DNA of 64,000 nucleotides from Streptomyces sparsogenes (lineage in GTDB: Bacteria > Actinomycetota > Actinomycetes > Streptomycetales > Streptomycetaceae): positions 122,266-186,265 of the forward strand of contig NZ_MAXF01000020.1 of assembly GCF_001704635.1 (NCBI RefSeq). Reading direction: 5' to 3'. The notes beneath the pieces are model-generated. The model had not been told where the DNA came from. It worked only from the letters and a program-made list of their open reading frames with translations, and searched no databases. Numbering within the stretch: position 1 is the stretch's first letter; each line of letters starts with the position of its first letter. Shown here in pieces: positions 25,531 to 33,104 of this stretch. Made by a program: the position numbers and the translations under genes.

Positions 25531-27498
25531 GGGCCCGGCGTCCGACCAGTTCCCCGCGAGATCGCGGTAGAGCGCCGAACTCTCCAACAGCTCGGCGTGA
25601 CGGCCGCAGACCGTGTGCCGCCCGTCCATGACCAGCACGCGCTCGGCGCGCCGCGCCGAGCTGACGCGATGGGCGATCACGATCAGCGTGGTCCCGGGGC
25701 GCCGCGCGAAGGCCCGCTCCGCGCGGGCCTCGGCGGCCGGGTCGAGATGGCAGGTGGCCTCGTCGAGCAGCACGACGGGGGCGGGCGAGAGATAGGCGCG
25801 GGTGAGCGCGATCAACTGGCGCTCACCGGCGGACAGGGCGGCCGGGTCGACCTCGGCGTACGGCCCGCCGACCCGGGCCAGCAGCGCGTCGAGCCCCATG
25901 GCCTCGGCCGCCGCCGCCAGCTCGGCGTCCGTGGGGACCGGGGCCGGGCCCGCGTCCGTCCCCCCGCCCCTCACCGGGCACAGATAGCGGAGGTTGTCGG
26001 CGAGCGTGCCGGAGAAGACGTACGCCTCCTGGGGGATCAGCACCCGGGAGGCGGCCCGGGTCCCGGCCCGCGACGCGGCCTGCGACGCGGAGCCCGGCCC
26101 CCGTACGGGCTCCCCGCACACCCGGATCTCGCCCGAACGCGGCTCGAGCAGCCCCGCGATCAGCCCCGCCAGCGTGGACTTGCCGATCCCGCTCGGCCCG
26201 ACCACGGCCAGATGCCCGCCGGCCGGGACGTCCAGGTCCAGGCCCTCGACGACGGGCGCGGCCCGGTCGCCGTACGCGAAGGTGACCGCGCGCAGTTCGA
26301 CGGCGAGCGGAACGCCCCCCGCCGCGGCGCGGGGCGCCGTCCCGCGCGCCGGAGCATGCCCCGGCGCCGCCCCGCCCGGCGCCGGGCCCGCCGTAGCGGG
26401 AGCCCCGGCCTCCGCCCCCGCGTCCGCCCCGGCGTCCCGCGTCGGGGGGCCGATGAGGCGGCGTACGACGACCGCGAGGCGCGAGCCGCCCGTGCCGAGG
26501 GCCTGCATCAGGCTCTGGAGGGCGGGCAGCAGCGACTGCTGGAGGTAGGCCAGCGCGCCCACCAGCGCGCCCGTCGTGACCCCCCGCCCGAGCAGCCACG
26601 GGGCGGACACCAGCAGCAGCACGACGGGCAGCCGGCCGCCGAGCCCGGTGGCGAGCACGCGGACCACGCCCCAGCGGGCCAGGGAGCGTGCCGCCTGGTA
26701 CTCGGCGTCGATCCGCTCGGCCGCGTCCGCCCCGACCGGCTCCTCCGCCCCGGCCGCGGTGATGTCCCGCAACCCGGAGGCGACGGCGCCCAGCGTTTCC
26801 GCGATGCGCTCGTCGGCCTCCAGGAACGCCTCCTGGCGGCGGGCCATCGGGCGCAGCGTCGCCAGGAACAGCGCCAGTCCGAGGAGGAGCGGGGGGAGGA
26901 CGACGAGCAGCAGGACCGGGGCGAGCGAGAAGAGTCCGACCAGGGCGCCGGCCGCGACGAACACGAACGAGCGGGAGACCATGACCAGGCCCGCGAAGGT
27001 GTCGCGGGCGATCTCCACCTGGTGGGTGAGCCGGGACACCGCCGTCACGCCCCCGCCGCCACCGCCGGTGCCGTACGCGCCACCGCCACCGCCCGCGCCA
27101 CCGCCACCGCCACCGCCACCGGCCCCACTGCCCGCGTCCCCGACGGCCCGCGCCACCACGCGCCGTACGAGCGCGTCGCGCAGGGGCTCGACGAGGTCGG
27201 CCATCGCGCGGTAGACGCGGCCGGTGCCGTACGCGCCGAGGGCCACCGCGAGCGCGGCGAGGCCCAGCCAGGCCAGCCCGGTGCCGCGCTGCCCCGCCAG
27301 GAATCCGTCGTCCAGCGCCCGGGCCAGCGCGTATCCGCCCAGGAACGTCTGCCCGGACTCCAGCACCGACCACACGGCGAGGCGCAGCAGCACACGGCGT
27401 CGCCCGCGCAGAAAGCGAATGCCCTGGGCATATGGCCCGGGCCTACCTCCGCGCGCCCCGGTGCGGCGGCCCTTTTGGGCCGGGCCGGTTTCAGCCAC
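25372..27498 (-). CDS. ramB: ABC transporter, fused membrane-ATPase (RamB/AmfA-like)
   Basis: A 708-residue half-transporter in the lanthipeptide cluster. The transmembrane domain (about 30-330) contains an odd Gly/Ala-rich insert near residues 130-160. The nucleotide-binding domain has GPSGIGKST (Walker A), LIPQEAYVFSGTL (Q loop), LSAGERQLIAL (signature), VVLLDEATCHLD (Walker B) and LIVIAHR (H loop), so it looks catalytically complete. It probably forms a heterodimer with the upstream protein to export the peptide. GTG 27498 overlaps the previous stop by 8 bases; ATG 27546 is an alternative. The last 50 residues or so are read antisense to the ramR helix-turn-helix region. Confidence 0.85.
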   Translation of the reverse strand: MAETGPAQKGRRTGARGGRPGPYAQGIRFLRGRRRVLLRLAVWSVLESGQTFLGGYALARALDDGFLAGQRGTGLAWLGLAALAVALGAYGTGRVYRAMADLVEPLRDALVRRVVARAVGDAGSGAGGGGGGGGAGGGGGAYGTGGGGGGVTAVSRLTHQVEIARDTFAGLVMVSRSFVFVAAGALVGLFSLAPVLLLVVLPPLLLGLALFLATLRPMARRQEAFLEADERIAETLGAVASGLRDITAAGAEEPVGADAAERIDAEYQAARSLARWGVVRVLATGLGGRLPVVLLLVSAPWLLGRGVTTGALVGALAYLQQSLLPALQSLMQALGTGGSRLAVVVRRLIGPPTRDAGADAGAEAGAPATAGPAPGGAAPGHAPARGTAPRAAAGGVPLAVELRAVTFAYGDRAAPVVEGLDLDVPAGGHLAVVGPSGIGKSTLAGLIAGLLEPRSGEIRVCGEPVRGPGSASQAASRAGTRAASRVLIPQEAYVFSGTLADNLRYLCPVRGGGTDAGPAPVPTDAELAAAAEAMGLDALLARVGGPYAEVDPAALSAGERQLIALTRAYLSPAPVVLLDEATCHLDPAAEARAERAFARRPGTTLIVIAHRVSSARRAERVLVMDGRHTVCGRHAELLESSALYRDLAGNWSDAGPSDPALALGDTDGVHAVARPGLTGDRGHVVAYGAVGQMQAAGDLGDRGAFGGE

Positions 27499-29446
27499 CT
27501 TGAACGCCCCCGTCCGTTTGCGCCTCCCGGGAAACCTCCGGCTCATCGGCCACCTCCGGCCCACTGGACATCTCCGGCCCACCGGCCACCTCCGGCCCAC
27601 CGGACACCCGCGCCTCTCCGGATGCCTCCGGTACGTCCGGCGCGGCGAAAACCGCCCGGTACCCGGCCAGTTCCCACAGCTCGGCGTGGCTCCCCACCGC
27701 CCGTACGCGCCCGTCCTCCAGCCAGACCACCAGATCCGCGCGGGCCGCCGTCGCCGCGCGGTGGGCGACGATCACCCGGGTGCGGGGCCGGGCGCCGAGG
27801 AGGCGGCCGGACAGGGCCCGGGACACCCGCAGCTCGGTGACGGTGTCCAGGCTCGATGTGGCGTCGTCCAGGATCAGCAGCCGGCCGTCGTGGGCGAAGG
27901 CCCGGGCCAGGCCGAGGCGTTGGGTCTCGCCGCCCGACAGCGGTGCGTCCGCGCAGGGGGTGGCGTAGCCGTCGGGGAGCAGCCGTACGAAGTCGTCGGC
28001 GCAGGCCGCGCGCGCCGCCTCGGTGACCCGCCCGGGCAGCGGCGGGGCGGGGCCGAGCGCGATGGTCCCCCCGATCGTGCCGCCGAGCAGCGCCGGGCGT
28101 TCGAAGGCGTATCCGATGGCGCGGCGCAGCGCGTCGTGGCCGAGTTCGGGCAGCGGCACGTCGTCGAGCAGCACCTCGCCGCCGTCCGGGTCGGCGAGCC
28201 GCCCGGCGATCGCGGCCAGCGTCGACTTGCCGGAGCCGGAGCGGCCGACCACGGCGGCGCAGCTTCCGCCGGGCACCACCAGGTCCACGCCGCGCAGCAC
28301 CGCGCGTCCGCCGCGCACCGCCTCGACGCCGCGCAGCTCCAGCGTCCCGTCCCCCGGCGGCAGCGGGCGCGTGCCGTACGCGGTGGCGGGCTCGGCGAGG
28401 ACGGGGGCGAAGCGCAGGGCGGCGGTGCGGCTGCGCACCAGGCCGTTGAGGTGGCCGACCAGCATGCCGATGCCGGTGGCCAGCACGGCGTAGCGGGCGG
28501 CGGCGAGCAGGCCGCCGACGCTGAGCTGACCGGACGTCAGCCGCAGCCCCGCCACGGCGAGGACGGCGATCTGCAGGAGCGGGACGATCGCGGCCGCCCA
28601 CGCGGCGGAGCGGCTCTGGACCTGCCACATGCGCCGTCCCTGGCGGCCGAGTTCGGGCAGTGGCGCGAGCACCCGCGTCCGCTCCCGGACGGCCGTTCCG
28701 GCCGCCGCGATGGTCCGCGCCCCGCCCAGCGCCTCGACGAGACGGCCCGCGATCTCGCCTTGGCTCTGCTGGTAGCGGGCGACGCTGTCGGTGGTGTCCC
28801 GGATGAAGGTGCGCAGCAGGACGGCGAGGAACGGCAGCCCGACCAGGAAGGCGAGGGCGAGCCACGGGTCGATGAGCGCCAGCGCGACCAGCCCGCCGAC
28901 CGGGGTGACGACGGCGGCGAGCGCGGAGGCGAGCGCGGTGGGCGCGGCCCCGGCCTGCGCGGCGTTGCCCACGAGCCGGGTCACCAGGTCTCCGGGCGGG
29001 AGCCGCCGGCCCGCGCGCGGCCCGGCGGAGAGCGTGTGGCGCAGCAGGCGGCGGCGCAGCCAGGCGACACAGCGGGCGTTGGTGGTGCCGGTGAGCAGCG
29101 AGTCCAGCGCGTCCAGTACGACGAGCAGACAGGTGAGGCCGGCGCCGGCCAGCACCCAGCGTCGGGCCTCGGCGCCGTGGGGGGCGGCGAGCAGCAGGTC
29201 GAGGGCGTGGCCGAGGACGGCGGGGAGGGCGAGGCCGGCGGCGGCGGACGCGGTGGTGAGGCAGAACACGGCGGCCACGCGGCCGGCGCTGTGCCGCAAC
29301 ACCCCCCGCAACAGCCGGTCCCCCGCCCGGCCGGCGGCCTTCCCGGGCGCGGCGGGTGCCTCGGGCGCCTCGGCTGCGGTGGTGGCGCCGGGGGCCTCGG
29401 TGGCGTCGGTGGTGTCGGCGGCGTCGGTGGTGCTGGAAGGGGCCAT
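27491..29446 (-). CDS. ramA: ABC transporter, fused membrane-ATPase (RamA/AmfB-like)
   Basis: A 651-residue half-transporter. An Ala/Thr-rich N-terminal tail (1-40) precedes a six-helix domain. The ATPase domain has GRSGSGKST, LSGGETQRLGLARAF, LLILDDATSSLD and VIVAHR. The Q loop region reads GYAFERPALLGGTI, with Glu where Gln is expected, so this may be the degenerate half of an asymmetric heterodimer. The C-terminal tail has imperfect SGGPEVAGGPEM repeats from tandem DNA. It lies downstream of the precursor gene, after a strong hairpin (29590-29626), and overlaps the second transporter gene. Confidence 0.85.
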   Translation of the reverse strand: MAPSSTTDAADTTDATEAPGATTAAEAPEAPAAPGKAAGRAGDRLLRGVLRHSAGRVAAVFCLTTASAAAGLALPAVLGHALDLLLAAPHGAEARRWVLAGAGLTCLLVVLDALDSLLTGTTNARCVAWLRRRLLRHTLSAGPRAGRRLPPGDLVTRLVGNAAQAGAAPTALASALAAVVTPVGGLVALALIDPWLALAFLVGLPFLAVLLRTFIRDTTDSVARYQQSQGEIAGRLVEALGGARTIAAAGTAVRERTRVLAPLPELGRQGRRMWQVQSRSAAWAAAIVPLLQIAVLAVAGLRLTSGQLSVGGLLAAARYAVLATGIGMLVGHLNGLVRSRTAALRFAPVLAEPATAYGTRPLPPGDGTLELRGVEAVRGGRAVLRGVDLVVPGGSCAAVVGRSGSGKSTLAAIAGRLADPDGGEVLLDDVPLPELGHDALRRAIGYAFERPALLGGTIGGTIALGPAPPLPGRVTEAARAACADDFVRLLPDGYATPCADAPLSGGETQRLGLARAFAHDGRLLILDDATSSLDTVTELRVSRALSGRLLGARPRTRVIVAHRAATAARADLVVWLEDGRVRAVGSHAELWELAGYRAVFAAPDVPEASGEARVSGGPEVAGGPEMSSGPEVADEPEVSREAQTDGGVQGG

Positions 29447-29589
29447 GCGCGGCAGGTCCTCGACTCCTCGCGGGTGGGCTGGTTCGTCGGCCGCCCGGCC
29501 GGAGGCGGTCGGACCCGCGCCGGTCCGGAAGCCCGGCGCGGGACCGCGGCCCGGCGGGGCGGGCCCCGCCGGAGTGACGCCCGTGCGGG

Positions 29590-29626
29590 GACGCGGCCCC
29601 GGGCGGGTTTCCGCCGGGGCCGCGTC
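29590..29626 (-). terminator. Strong hairpin after the lanthipeptide precursor gene (probable attenuator)
   Basis: GACGCGGCCCCGGGCGG (29590-29606) pairs with 29611-29626, sixteen pairs with one bulged base and a GTTT loop. It is 17 bases past the ramS stop and about 145 bases before ramA, so it could reduce transcription of the transporter genes relative to the precursor. Confidence 0.65.
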
Positions 29627-29642
29627 GCGCGGGACCGTCAGA

Positions 29643-29777
29643 TCACAGGCACAGCAGCTGGCTGACCGCGCTGTTCTTGTCGCAGAGCAGCAGGCTCACG
29701 CTGCTCTCGCCGCCGCCACCGCCGCCGAAGCTCTCGGACTCCTCGGTCTCGAGCGTCTGGAGGTCGAGCAGAGTCAT
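29643..29777 (-). CDS. ramS: SapB/AmfS-like class III lanthipeptide precursor (44 aa)
   Basis: The leader begins MTLLDLQTLETEE, almost the AmfS leader (DLQTLE) recognised by class III synthetases. A run of six Gly follows. The core holds two S-x-x-S-x3-C units: SSVSLLLC (Ser25, Ser28, Cys32) and SAVSQLLC (Ser36, Ser39, Cys43). SapB has the same spacing, where these become lanthionine or labionin rings. The hydrophobic residues LLL and LL inside the rings fit a surface-active morphogenetic peptide for aerial growth. Start ATG 29777 has GAGAGGA about 6 bases upstream. It is 15 bases after ramC. Confidence 0.92.
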   Translation of the reverse strand: MTLLDLQTLETEESESFGGGGGGESSVSLLLCDKNSAVSQLLCL

Positions 29778-29792
29778 GTCTGTTCCTCTCTC

Positions 29793-32642
29793 TCAATTTC
29801 CCTGGGGATGGGTTTCCTTGATACGGCCCCCGTGCGTGGGAGCCGGTCCTTGGGGCCGCCGCAGGGGCGGCAGGAAGGGCAGGCCGACCGGTCCGTCGTG
29901 CGGCTGCCCGCAGGCCGCGCCGAGCGCGAGCAGACAGCCCGCGGTCCCGGTGGCCAGGTCCATGGAAAGGCGCATCATCTGCTCGCCGGGGAAGGCGAGG
30001 TGGCCCTCGTACGGCACGGCGTACCAGCCCAGGGCCTCGATCTGGGCGGCGAGCCGTTCGGGCGCGAGCCGCGGGGTGGTGGTGCGGCCGAGGTGCAGCA
30101 CCATTCCGGCGCGTCCGTTGAACAGCCCCGGCTGGGCGTAGTAGCGCAGGGACGCCGCGGCCACGATGCCGGCGCGGGCCGCCTCGAAGTCCTCGTCGGC
30201 ACGGTGGGCGAGCCAGCCGTCGAGGACCATCCCGATCCCGACGCTCCCCGCGCCCAGGTACGGCATGGTGCGGAAGCCCTCGTCGACGAGCAGGGCGCCG
30301 TGGCGGTCCGGGACGCAGCGGTCCAGGTCCTGGCGGAGCGCGGTGGCGGCGAGGTCGAGCAGCGCGGGGTCGCCGGAGTGTTCGTACAGCCGCAGGAAGA
30401 GCAGCGCCGGGCCGGTCGCGCCGTGCAGCAGCCCGGCCCGGTCGCCGGTCAGCCGGCGCCCGCCGGCGGCGTCCCCGCCCGGCCCGCCGCCGACAGCCCC
30501 GTCGAGTGCGTCCGCGAGCAGCCGCGCCGCCTCGTCGGCCCGCTCGCGCAGCCCGGCCTCGCCGGTCGCGCGGGCGAGGTGGTCGAGCGTCAGGCCGAGG
30601 CCGGCGAGTCCGCCGTGCAGGTCGGGGCCGAGCCGCTGCCACTTCTCGTCGAGGACCCGGGCGATGAGCTGCACCGCGCGGTCGGTGTGCCCGAGCCGCT
30701 CCAGGACGTACGCCACGCCCGCGAGCCCGTCGTAGAAGCCGAGCGGGGTGCCGCGCGGGGGCGGGGCGGTGTGCTTCAGCAGCCACTCCTCCCCCGCCTC
30801 GTACCGCCCCGCGCCGGTCAGGTCGAGCGCGTGGAGGACTCCTGCCGCCCCGTGCGCCACCCCGAGGCCGCCGCCGTCGGCGAACTGGCCGATGTCGCCG
30901 GGGAAGAGCCGGTCGTCGCGCTCGGGGGTGGCCGAGGAGCGGATGGCGCGGGCCATCGAGTCACGGCTGCGGGGCCAGTCGGCGGGGTCCACCGGCACGT
31001 ACGACGCGCCGCCGCCCCTCACCACCCGGCCGCCACCCCTGGCCGCCGCGCCCGGGCCACCATGCGCGACCGCTCCCGCGCCCCCACCGCTCGCGACCGC
31101 TCCCGCGCCCCCACCAACCCGGACAGGCGATCCCTCGCCGCCGTGCTCCGCGCCCGCGATCACTTCCACCGCCTCGTCCAGGAAGGCCCGGTCGAGGGGG
31201 AACAGCGCGGCCGCCACCTCCGCCAGGTGCGCGGCCTTCCCGCGGTCCACCACCAGCAGCGTGGTCATCGGGACGAAGAGGGCGAGCCGCAGACACGCGA
31301 GGGCGTAGCGGTCCACCTCGAAGCCCCTGCGATCGGGCGGCGCGACGAAGCCGGGGTGGGCGATGGCCTGCCGCCGCCCCTCGCTGATGTGGGCGGCCGC
31401 CTCGAAGTCCAGCAGCATGACGGACGACTCGTCGGGGCTGACCATGATGTTGAACATGTGCAGGTCGTTGAAGACGACCCCGCGCCCGTGGACGGCCGCC
31501 ACGGCCTCCTCGACCGCGCCGTGGATCCGCAGCGCCCAGCGGGTGTAGTCGGCGACGGCGGCCGGGTCCGGCTCGGCGGCCAGCAGCGGATGGCGCCTGG
31601 CGAAGAAGGAGTTGAGGGTGCGGCCCGCCACGTGGTCCATGACCAGGAAGCGGTGGTCGCCGAGGGTGAACCAGTCGCGTACCTCCGGCGCCACGCCCAG
31701 CCCCGACAGCCGCTCCAGCGCGGCCTTCTCCCGCTCCAGGCGGGTGACGGCGTCCGCCCCGTCGGAGGCGAGCCCCGCGTACGGGCGGGCCTCCTTGAGG
31801 ACGACCTTCTCACCGCTGCGCGTGTCCGTCCCCACATACACCCCGCCGCCGTTGGAGAAGTGCAGCGCCTTCTCGATGCGGTACGGCAGGTCGGCGACCG
31901 TGGTGGCGTTGCGGGCGGCCAGCTGCGGCGCGAGGAAGTCGGGCAGCGTCACCCACTCGGGGATGTGGAAGGCCGGGTCGCGGCGGTCCGGGACGAGCTT
32001 GCCGGACGGGTCCTCGATGGCGGGCACGAGCGTGCCTCCGCCGGCCGTCTCATCGACGCAGTAGCGCTGTGCGAATCCGCCGTACCGCACATACAGCGGG
32101 CCGTCCTGCCAGCGCAGATCGGTCAGGATGTACGGGCCCGGCTCGCCCTCCAGCAGCTCGCCCAATTCCCGGAGAACGGTGTGGAGTTCCGCCTCGTCCG
32201 CCGGGTAGATGGTGGCGAACTTCCCGCTGGAGCCGCGTCCCGCGTATTTTGAGTTGCGCAGGTGAAGGGCGTGCGCGGTGGGCACGAATTTGAAGGGTAT
32301 TTCCCGGGGCACGCAGTAGTCCCAGACCTTGGCGGCGGCCTTTTCCGCGTTGTCGAGGCAGGCCGAGACATGCACCTTCCAGCCCTGGGCGGGCCGGCCC
32401 GGCCGCGGAGTGCCGTCCGGCAGGACGGGGTTGACATGCAGCCAGTCCCCGGAGACGAAGGTCTTCCACCCTTCGGGGACGGCGCGCTGGGCGGCCTCGA
32501 AGAAGGCGTCGGAACTCGCCCCGGAGTTCGCGCCGGAGTTCGCGCCGGAACTCCCGTCGGCCCGGCGCCCCGCGGACAGTCGGTCGGGGGTCTCATAGAA
32601 ATATCTGTCGGCTAGACAGAAGACCTCATACCTTTTGTCCAT
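29793..32642 (-). CDS. ramC: Class III lanthipeptide synthetase (RamC/AmfT-like)
   Basis: A 949-residue three-domain enzyme. The N-terminal lyase-like domain (about 1-220) includes FKFVPTAHALHLRNSKYAGRGSSGKFATIYP. The kinase domain (about 230-520) has the catalytic loop VVFNDLHMFNIMV, with the metal-binding Asp in LLDFEAA. A Gly/Ala-rich linker leads to a C-terminal LanC-like cyclase region with HGATGPALLFLRLYE and HGGLAGLGLTL but without the usual zinc-ligand Cys-His set, as expected for class III. It phosphorylates Ser, eliminates phosphate and cyclises the ramS product. ATG 32642 has a GAGGGGG site. 13-bp repeats at 32768-32819 are candidate regulator sites. Confidence 0.93.
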   Translation of the reverse strand: MDKRYEVFCLADRYFYETPDRLSAGRRADGSSGANSGANSGASSDAFFEAAQRAVPEGWKTFVSGDWLHVNPVLPDGTPRPGRPAQGWKVHVSACLDNAEKAAAKVWDYCVPREIPFKFVPTAHALHLRNSKYAGRGSSGKFATIYPADEAELHTVLRELGELLEGEPGPYILTDLRWQDGPLYVRYGGFAQRYCVDETAGGGTLVPAIEDPSGKLVPDRRDPAFHIPEWVTLPDFLAPQLAARNATTVADLPYRIEKALHFSNGGGVYVGTDTRSGEKVVLKEARPYAGLASDGADAVTRLEREKAALERLSGLGVAPEVRDWFTLGDHRFLVMDHVAGRTLNSFFARRHPLLAAEPDPAAVADYTRWALRIHGAVEEAVAAVHGRGVVFNDLHMFNIMVSPDESSVMLLDFEAAAHISEGRRQAIAHPGFVAPPDRRGFEVDRYALACLRLALFVPMTTLLVVDRGKAAHLAEVAAALFPLDRAFLDEAVEVIAGAEHGGEGSPVRVGGGAGAVASGGGAGAVAHGGPGAAARGGGRVVRGGGASYVPVDPADWPRSRDSMARAIRSSATPERDDRLFPGDIGQFADGGGLGVAHGAAGVLHALDLTGAGRYEAGEEWLLKHTAPPPRGTPLGFYDGLAGVAYVLERLGHTDRAVQLIARVLDEKWQRLGPDLHGGLAGLGLTLDHLARATGEAGLRERADEAARLLADALDGAVGGGPGGDAAGGRRLTGDRAGLLHGATGPALLFLRLYEHSGDPALLDLAATALRQDLDRCVPDRHGALLVDEGFRTMPYLGAGSVGIGMVLDGWLAHRADEDFEAARAGIVAAASLRYYAQPGLFNGRAGMVLHLGRTTTPRLAPERLAAQIEALGWYAVPYEGHLAFPGEQMMRLSMDLATGTAGCLLALGAACGQPHDGPVGLPFLPPLRRPQGPAPTHGGRIKETHPQGN

Positions 32643-32767
32643 CGAGTCCCCCTCGGCGTGATGGGCTAGAGATTTCCACGCCACTACCGAGGGGAACAGT
32701 CACATCCGTCACGAAGAGACCGTGCAATACGCACGAGTAGGTTCGATGGACTGGCGTTTGGGATACG

Positions 32768-32819
32768 AGTTCGGAATCTTAGTTCGAAATACCAGTTCGA
32801 AACAGCCTATTCGAATTCG
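32768..32819. promoter_or_regulatory. Four 13-bp direct repeats upstream of ramC (candidate RamR sites)
   Basis: Consecutive 13-base units AGTTCGGAATCTT, AGTTCGAAATACC, AGTTCGAAACAGC and CTATTCGAATTCG share a TTCGRA core. They sit 126-177 bases upstream of the ramC start in an unusually AT-rich patch. Assigning them to RamR is inference from position. Confidence 0.6.
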
Positions 32820-32861
32820 CGTGCGATGTGTAGGCCGGGGCCGGGCCGCACCGGCACTCCG

Positions 32862-33104
32862 TCATTCCTCCGGCGGGTACACCGGCTCGCCCCGGGAGCC
32901 GCCCTCCACGAGACGGATGGCGATGGCCTCGACCGGACAGCCCTCGGCCGCCGCCAGCACCGCCTCCGACGCGTCCGTCTCCGGGGCGACCGGGTGCGCC
33001 TGCCGTGTCGCGTCGAGCCGGAACCCGCCGGGCGCGGTGCTCGCGCACAGCCCCGAGCCGATGCACACGCCGCGGTCCACCTCGACGTACCAGCGGTCCC
33101 CCAT
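32862..33104 (-). CDS. [3Fe-4S]-type ferredoxin (P450-associated)
   Basis: An 80-residue protein. Cluster ligands are in CIGSGLC and the later EGCPVEAI, i.e. C-x5-C-xn-C-P, the pattern of Streptomyces and mycobacterial [3Fe-4S] ferredoxins that deliver electrons to P450s. ATG 33104 overlaps the aldehyde dehydrogenase stop (TGATG), so the two are coupled and share the KstR-like box at 34669. No P450 is immediately next to it on this strand, but three are in the window, including the CYP125-like gene under similar boxes. Confidence 0.88.
   Translation of the reverse strand: MGDRWYVEVDRGVCIGSGLCASTAPGGFRLDATRQAHPVAPETDASEAVLAAAEGCPVEAIAIRLVEGGSRGEPVYPPEE

Noticed and set aside
28791..32252. A plus-strand frame of over 1100 codons opposite the lanthipeptide genes
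   Set aside because: It is the GC-frame shadow of ramA, ramS and ramC, with no family motifs and Arg/Gly/Val-biased composition.
32768..32819. CRISPR-like or replication iterons
   Set aside because: Short 13-bp units without spacers, placed in a gene promoter; no replication gene nearby.
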